Source: Ottelia alismoides
Taxonomy: Eukaryota; Streptophyta; Magnoliopsida; Alismatales; Hydrocharitaceae
Direction of reading: 5' to 3'
Length of the DNA: 64,000 bases
Assembly (NCBI GenBank): GCA_037367405.1
Contig: JAZKJV010009784.1
Location: forward strand, 1-64,000
Below are positions 58,635-64,000 of the stretch, one piece after another; the stretch's first letter is position 1; each line of letters opens with the position of its first letter. The notes under the pieces are model-generated. The model saw only the letters and a program-made list of their open reading frames with translations, had not been told where the DNA came from and made no database searches. Position numbers and translations under genes: made by a program.

Positions 58635-59757
58635 CCATCAAATTGAGCGCATTCCCTTTCTCTTTAGTTGATCGAGAAGCCTACAGGCTGAAACACTAAG
58701 TACTATCCACTCGTCGGACCAATGCAACTAGAACCATGATCAGCAACTTCACCATGATCCCTAATGAGCAATTTCATGATGCATGGGATTGCTTTAGAGA
58801 GCTCATCAACATATGTCCCCACCATGAGAACAGTAAGCCCAACCTTGTCCAGAGTTTCTTCTATGGGATGACTCCTGAGCTATAGGGGCTAGTGAACGCC
58901 TCATGTGGAGGTTCCTACTTCACTAAGGATGAAGACCAAATCTGAGCCATTTATAAGGAAATGGTAGAAAACAACACTATAATGTCCCAGACTAGGGTCT
59001 ACACTTAGGGGAACCTCTAATGTAGGTGAATTCATACTAGGGGATAACATGCATTGAAGTTGGTCTTTCTACTTCTTCTAGGGCAGCATCATTAGCAAAG
59101 TCTTCAGCTATCGATATGGGTATCATCAGCCAGATGCTGGACTGGATGGAGATTATTGAAAAGAATATGTGTCGGGCCTTGACAAGCTCAATAAGATTGA
59201 TGAGCTGGCCTAAACTCTTAGTGACCTGAAGACTGAGATCATGTGTCGCCAAGAGGCACAAATGGCTTTTCAGCCACATCCCAGGTCACAAGTTGATCTA
59301 GGGAGTAGTTCTTCTTAGCCCTCGACCTCATATTGTCAAGTCCACCATATTCAGGAAAAATTGACTCAGTCACTCACTCGGTACCAATCGCCACCACCAT
59401 CCGATATACTCAATTGGTGGTATACCATCCGGATCAACACTTGGCGTCCCTTCCCGTACCAACCACTTTCAGCAGGAGCTATTGATGGAAGTTAACAGGA
59501 TTTGGTACTCACAGTACCAACAGTAGCTCGAGATCTGCCACGACCACCCAGGATTCCGATGGTCCACTGGAGCTGATTCATCCCAGCAACAGCCTCTGGC
59601 ACAGGCAGGGCAGGGCGCCCAACAACAACAGCCACAACATAGTCTTTGATCCACATATCACGATCAACAGTAGAGGCAGTCATAGCCTCATCAGCATTAT
59701 TCACATCCTCCTCATCATTACTATCAACAGTAGAGTACTTAACCCAAAAATCGAGAA
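58635..59757 (+). pseudogene. gag: Athila-type gag, N-terminal half missing
   Basis: Gag starts only about 10 bases after the primer site, in the middle of the capsid domain: IKLSAFPFSLVDREAYRLKH. Then come EQFHDAWDCFRELINICPHH, PNLVQSFFYGMTPEL, GLVNASCGGSYFTKDEDQ and IYKEMVENN, in one frame with stops at about 58698, 58882 and 58945. These align with the gag at 10640-11010. A Q- and P-rich, then CA-repeat-like tail (59330-59740) follows, as in the other gag. The minus-strand LTR at 59788 then cuts it off. Confidence 0.85.
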
Positions 59758-59787
59758 GTCGTATGTTCCAAACAAGGCGATAACACT
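59758..59787 (-). promoter_or_regulatory. Possible decayed primer-binding site beside the A LTR
   Basis: TTCCAAACAAGGCGATAACA resembles the reverse of an Athila primer site with gaps. If the LTR is a 3' LTR inserted in gag, as the other side suggests, this likeness is chance. Confidence 0.2.
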
Positions 59788-62700
59788 GTCGTTGAGTTGA
59801 CCACATGAAATTCGGATTAAAACAACAATAATTCACAAATAATAATCAAGTAATGAAAATAAATGTAGAGTTAAAATTTATTTGATTTAACTCTATAACA
59901 AAGATGTCTATAGAGTGCAAGTATTTGTAGAGTGTCGAACAAAGGGAGCAAACAAGATGGATCGGAGCAATGAATCCACAAATGTGATTATGAATTAAAT
60001 ATATATATATATATGTACTCTTTTTGTAGGTTTTTAATTTTAAATTTTTTAATTTTATTTTTGTTGATATTTTTATATTTGATTTCTAATTTTCTAATTT
60101 TATATTTTCTTTTTATATTTTAAATTTTTATATTTACTTTTTCTTTTAAAATGGATATAATATATAAGGCTATAAATAGAGTATATATACAAGATAGACT
60201 ATGAAGATATAAATACTAATAAAATTAGTCAAAATAAGGGAAATAAAATATTTTTTGGTTTTCAAATTATTTTTATTATTTTGTGATTTTTTTAGGAATT
60301 TTCCTTATTTTTATATATTTTTAAATTCAAATTCACCCTAAAACAAGGACAAATTAATATCCGAAGTTAAATTGGAGATAAAAAATTTAAAACAGTGACA
60401 ATTTTCTACAAATTATTTTTTATATATAATAATTGATTATATGAAACAGAAATTTATATTTTTTTATTTTTAGGAATTTTTTATATTTTTAAAAGTGTTT
60501 ATAGGGTTTTTCTATTTTTTGAGTTTTATTTTGTAATTTTTAAGGATTTTTGGTCTGGAATTTTAAAATAAGTAAATAAATATAAAATATATTTATGTGG
60601 AATTTTTCAAAAAGGTTTTACTTTTTATGTATTTTCTAGTGTATACTGGGATAAAAGGGGTGTTTTGGTTTTTAATTAGTAATAAAAAGGCCTAAAATTG
60701 CAAATAAAATATGTGGGTGAAAGTGCATGCAATCAAGAACCTATACATATTTTTGGGGATTTTTGGAATTTAATTGCTACTTAAAATAATTATAAGAAAC
60801 AAATAGGAACTACAATACTAGCATAAGTATTAATGTAAATAAAAATCGTCTTGAAACCCTCCCTGTAACTATACCAAAATATTACAACGTGCACGCAAAT
60901 TTCTCAAACCTTATACAAAATCTAAGACATGAGAGGGCCTTGTTGCAAAACTGCCAAACTCACATGCACAAGCATGCGAGCTACGCTGGCAGGGACTGCT
61001 ATGTAAATAGATCAAAGTTCCAACGCCTCGCGGTAATTTTTCAATAAAACGTTACAACTTATAATCCAAAATTTCCGATTAAACAACAATAAACCAAACA
61101 CGTGAGGGTCTGGTTGCAAGTACTCCGTATTCTATTTGTTGACCTAGACAAATACTAATATGCAAATAAAACTAGTATGAGGGTTTTATGCAATTATTAC
61201 AAAAACTAATAAACGATAGAGGAAAGTTTGAAGTCTAAACAATAAATATATAAAATGGCTGGGGTTAAATGCAAAATACCCCAACAAAGGTGTGGATCCG
61301 ACGACTGGAGGATCCTCAGTTAATCGTGTGTCAAGCCTACGTTAGGCGATACCTCTTCACCGATGGACGGCTATTAGAAGGCCCAGGAAGATATGACAAT
61401 GAAAGCTCGCGAATATCCAAAGGTGGAGATGCGATCTGGGAGGGGAGCTCAATCCAATGGTCCTAGACCCCCTTGCAAGAACACGGAAGAACCAGGCAAG
61501 GCTCGAGCTTCGATCGACGATGACACGCAGCTCTGACTGCCTTGTTCACTGTAGAAGGCCTCTAGCGAATCCTGGAATGTTCCTCGACCCAACGACGGTG
61601 ATAAAATGGCCAGAATGGCGCCGGTGCACTACTGCGAGGTTGAGGAGTAGAGACGGCTCCAAGTACCTGCAATGAAGACAAAATTGATGCCGGACGAATG
61701 CTAGAGCCCCCCGAACCTGCAAGATGGGTTAGTGTTCAAGAAAAGAGGGCCACAGAGGGCTTTTTGTCGTAGGCAAATGGTTGGTGGTGCGAGCGGACTC
61801 CCTTCGGTGAGGCGGCGGAGGAGGGACATGGGATCTTCAATCCAGCAGGGATCAAATGTGGAGGATGGGTGGAATGGGCGGAGAAGCGACATGAGGCGAA
61901 GATGAGGTGGAATATGGGTCGGAAACATGGTATAATACGATGGAGATGTTTGCCAGAGTCCTAGCTCCAACGAACTACATAGATGGGATTAACGACTAAA
62001 ATACGTAATTAAATGTTAAACTACAAGCAAGAGAAAAAACCTAGGAATCTAGGATACACTAGAAATGCGGTAAATTGGGTACCTCACCGGCCAAGATCAG
62101 GAAGAAGGACCTCGATGGTCGCGCTCCACCGGAGGTGGTGGAAGCACATATAAGACTGCCCCCTTGATCAACCTAAAGGCATGGAGAGGATGTTGTCGCC
62201 ATCCTTCATCCATTGAGCGCCTTAGGATTAGAATAAAACATTCAAAGGAGGTTCAAATTCGAATGGAAAGAAGATGGAGGTTTTTGTACAAGCAACGAAC
62301 GGGTGGAAAGATCGAGGGATATCGAGCGTATCAGTGATCCAAAACCTGAGGAAATACTACGGCTTGTATCACTAATGATCTAGGAGCAAAAGTCATCAAA
62401 GATTCAACTCAAAAGTGAAAGGAGCGGGATCCAAAAAATCTCAAGTTGAGGCAAAAATGATGTTATTAGAGAAAGCCAAAGCAGGTCAGAGAGCTGATTG
62501 GGTCAACTCCCCAAACAATCTGTTTGGTCCAAGAAAAATCAACCTAGAAAAAATTTAAAAAATCAATTAAAATTAATAAATGAATTTATTGATTTTAGGT
62601 TATAAATAAAAATGTTTATTATTTTCTATGTTATTTTATTATGATTTTTAATTATTTTTTCGAGGTATATAATTATAATTTACTTCTTAGGGGTTATTTA

Positions 62701-63668
62701 TAAGTATTTTCATCTAGGTATTTTGGTATTTTATTTTTAGTTTGTATTTTTTTTATTTTATTAATTTATTTTATTATTTTATATATTTATAACTTATTCT
62801 TAGATACTTAAATATATTTTTATTATATTTTTTTGATATATTATATTCACTTAAATAAATAGATCTATTTATTATATAGGTATAGATACCTGTATTTTAC
62901 TAATGTAATTTATATACATATTTTATTTTAGTGTTTTGTTGATGTTTTTATTCATGTTTTAACATGTACATATATTATAAATAATATTTACAAAATTATA
63001 CAAATATAAAATCATAAAAAATGAATAATAATCAAAATTAATATTTTAATCGGGTAAACTATACAATTGAAGTCCAAAACCTAACTTTCACATTGTAACT
63101 CCAAAAAATATGAAACCACTTCATTAAATAGCTTATATACAATTAAAGGTGATTTTGATATATTTTGAGTTTTTTAGAGATGTGGGTCTGGGAAGTTGTT
63201 ATTTTGGAATCTTATTTTAATTGCATTTTATGCACTCTATATTATTTTTGTATGAAATAAAATTTGTATTTTCCTATATTTTATTATATACAACTTTCAT
63301 ATAAAGTTTCTTTATTTAAGGTATAAAAAGTGGAACTAAAATAGGTCACATAAATTAATAAAAAATCGATAAAATAAATGGTAATTTTATTGTATTTTGG
63401 CCCTCATCTCCCCCTACTTTTTTCATTGTCGACCTATTCATCGAGAAGCCTAGGTCTCAAGGTTTAGGGTCATAAAATATCTTCAATATTTATTCTTTTT
63501 TTTCTTTTCTTTATTATATTATTTTAGCTTTAAAAATAGTATTTAATGTACTATTTACACAACAAGGAATATATGATAAAATGCATGAATTAAGGGTATT
63601 TACACGTATTAACTAGGGTTCTTAAAGCCCAAATGATAGAATAAAGATGATGAAACGGAGATTCATCA
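59788..63668 (-). mobile_element. Family A LTR, 3' LTR of a minus-strand element leaving the window
   Basis: The right end reversed reads TGATGAATCTCCGTTTCATC and aligns closely with the LTR starts at 2612 and 19022. The ATGACCCTAAACC and AAAGTAGGGGGAGATGAGGG words are shared with 2812-2880. The left end TGTCGTTG is shared with 28098. The GC-rich middle is at 61260-62550, with a weak reversed TATA box at 62148-62155 and an inverted repeat CCAAAC/GTTTGG at 62511-62527. Length about 3.88 kb. Confidence 0.8.
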
Positions 63669-63682
63669 TCCCCTTATACATG
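63669..63682 (-). promoter_or_regulatory. Polypurine tract of the minus-strand element
   Basis: Reversed, ATGTATAAGGGGA stands directly before TGATGAATC, in the pattern of 2594-2611. Confidence 0.75.
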
Positions 63683-64000
63683 AATTTGTTAGTACCTAGC
63701 AAGCACTTATGCAATAAGTGCAGAAAATAAAAGGAAATAAATTGGATTTAGTTTAATTATTAAACGTGTCCTCTCAAAATCAAAGTTTGGAGTTTAAGTT
63801 GGACCTTTGGAATTTTAGTGCAGGTGGAACCATAGTGGGAATCAGATTTGAAATCTAACCCCCTCGAGAATCCCAAGACTATGCTCAAGTCTTCTCAATA
63901 GTCTAGTCAGAATACTTCAACGCATACGCAAACCATTATGATTATGAATCTGAATTGTACAGTGTAAGTAACAGAGGCTCACATCAACTGAAATGACAAA
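63683..64000 (-). mobile_element. 3' untranslated end of a minus-strand Athila-like element
   Basis: The stretch is the reverse counterpart of 2270-2593 and 18690-18999. Shared words include TTGCGTATG, ATTCTCGAGG against GATTCTCAAA, AAATCTGATTCCC and ACTTATTGCATAAGTG. The coding part would lie right of the window. Confidence 0.8.

Noticed and set aside
59469..59654. A cysteine-rich 61-codon minus-strand frame resembling a small secreted peptide.
   Set aside because: It is the antisense of the Q- and A-rich gag tail (CAACAGC and GGCAGGGC runs read backwards).
1..64000. tRNA and rRNA genes, organelle insertions, CRISPR arrays and bacterial operons.
   Set aside because: I saw no cloverleaf with tRNA box sequences, no rRNA or plastid gene words, and no spaced identical short repeats. 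All structure seen fits plant retroelements.

Overview
The window is repeat-derived plant nuclear DNA, AT-rich, and I see no intact host gene, tRNA, rRNA or CRISPR array. What can be read is a nest of decayed LTR retrotransposons. The evidence is Athila-type Ty3/gypsy gag, protease, RT, RNase H and integrase remnants with a tRNA-Asp-like primer site, a Ty1/copia element primed by initiator-tRNA-Met, and the tail of a plant L1-type LINE. These families point to a flowering plant with a repeat-rich genome. I cannot name the species.

Three LTR families explain most of the window. Family C is Ty1/copia: LTRs about 2.67 kb, beginning TG and ending CA, with four copies at 1-373, 19177-21522, 28923-31589 and 36925-39593. 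Family A is Athila-like: LTRs about 3.4-3.9 kb, beginning TGATGAAYC, with a GC-richer middle and a TATA box about 1-1.5 kb in. Family X is Athila-like: LTRs about 2.56 kb, the same first bases as A but a different body, with copies at about 21890-24731, 24732-27291, 47084-49668 and a partial one from 53670.

Layout, left to right. 1-373 is the end of a C LTR, inserted in the 3' untranslated part (374-2611) of an Athila-like element. 2612-7865 is family A LTR sequence. 7866-19021 is the most complete Athila-like internal region: primer site, 2.4 kb leader, gag with a small element inserted in it, protease, RT, RNase H, integrase and a long 3' untranslated region. Its 3' LTR (19022-19176) is cut off by a C fragment. 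21890-27291 holds two X LTRs joined end to end. 27292-49668 is a multi-level nest on the minus strand: X ends outside, then an A LTR split by a LINE tail, and the LINE tail split by a 10.67 kb copia element with a matching 5-base target duplication. 49669-53669 is a plus-strand gag-protease element without RT or integrase. 53670-58611 is an X and then an A LTR. 58615-59757 is a primer site joined straight to mid-gag. 59788-63668 is a minus-strand A LTR, followed by the start of its element's 3' untranslated region.

Nothing here is likely to make a working protein. The best candidates for something undescribed are non-coding. One is an ordered array of polypurine-tract-like modules, repeated every 100-130 bases and kept in four elements on both strands. 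Another is a short inverted repeat shared by the otherwise different A and X LTRs. A third is a pair of gag-plus-protease internal regions that both lack RT and integrase. The copia element is also odd: its LTRs are about 95% alike while its coding region is far more decayed.
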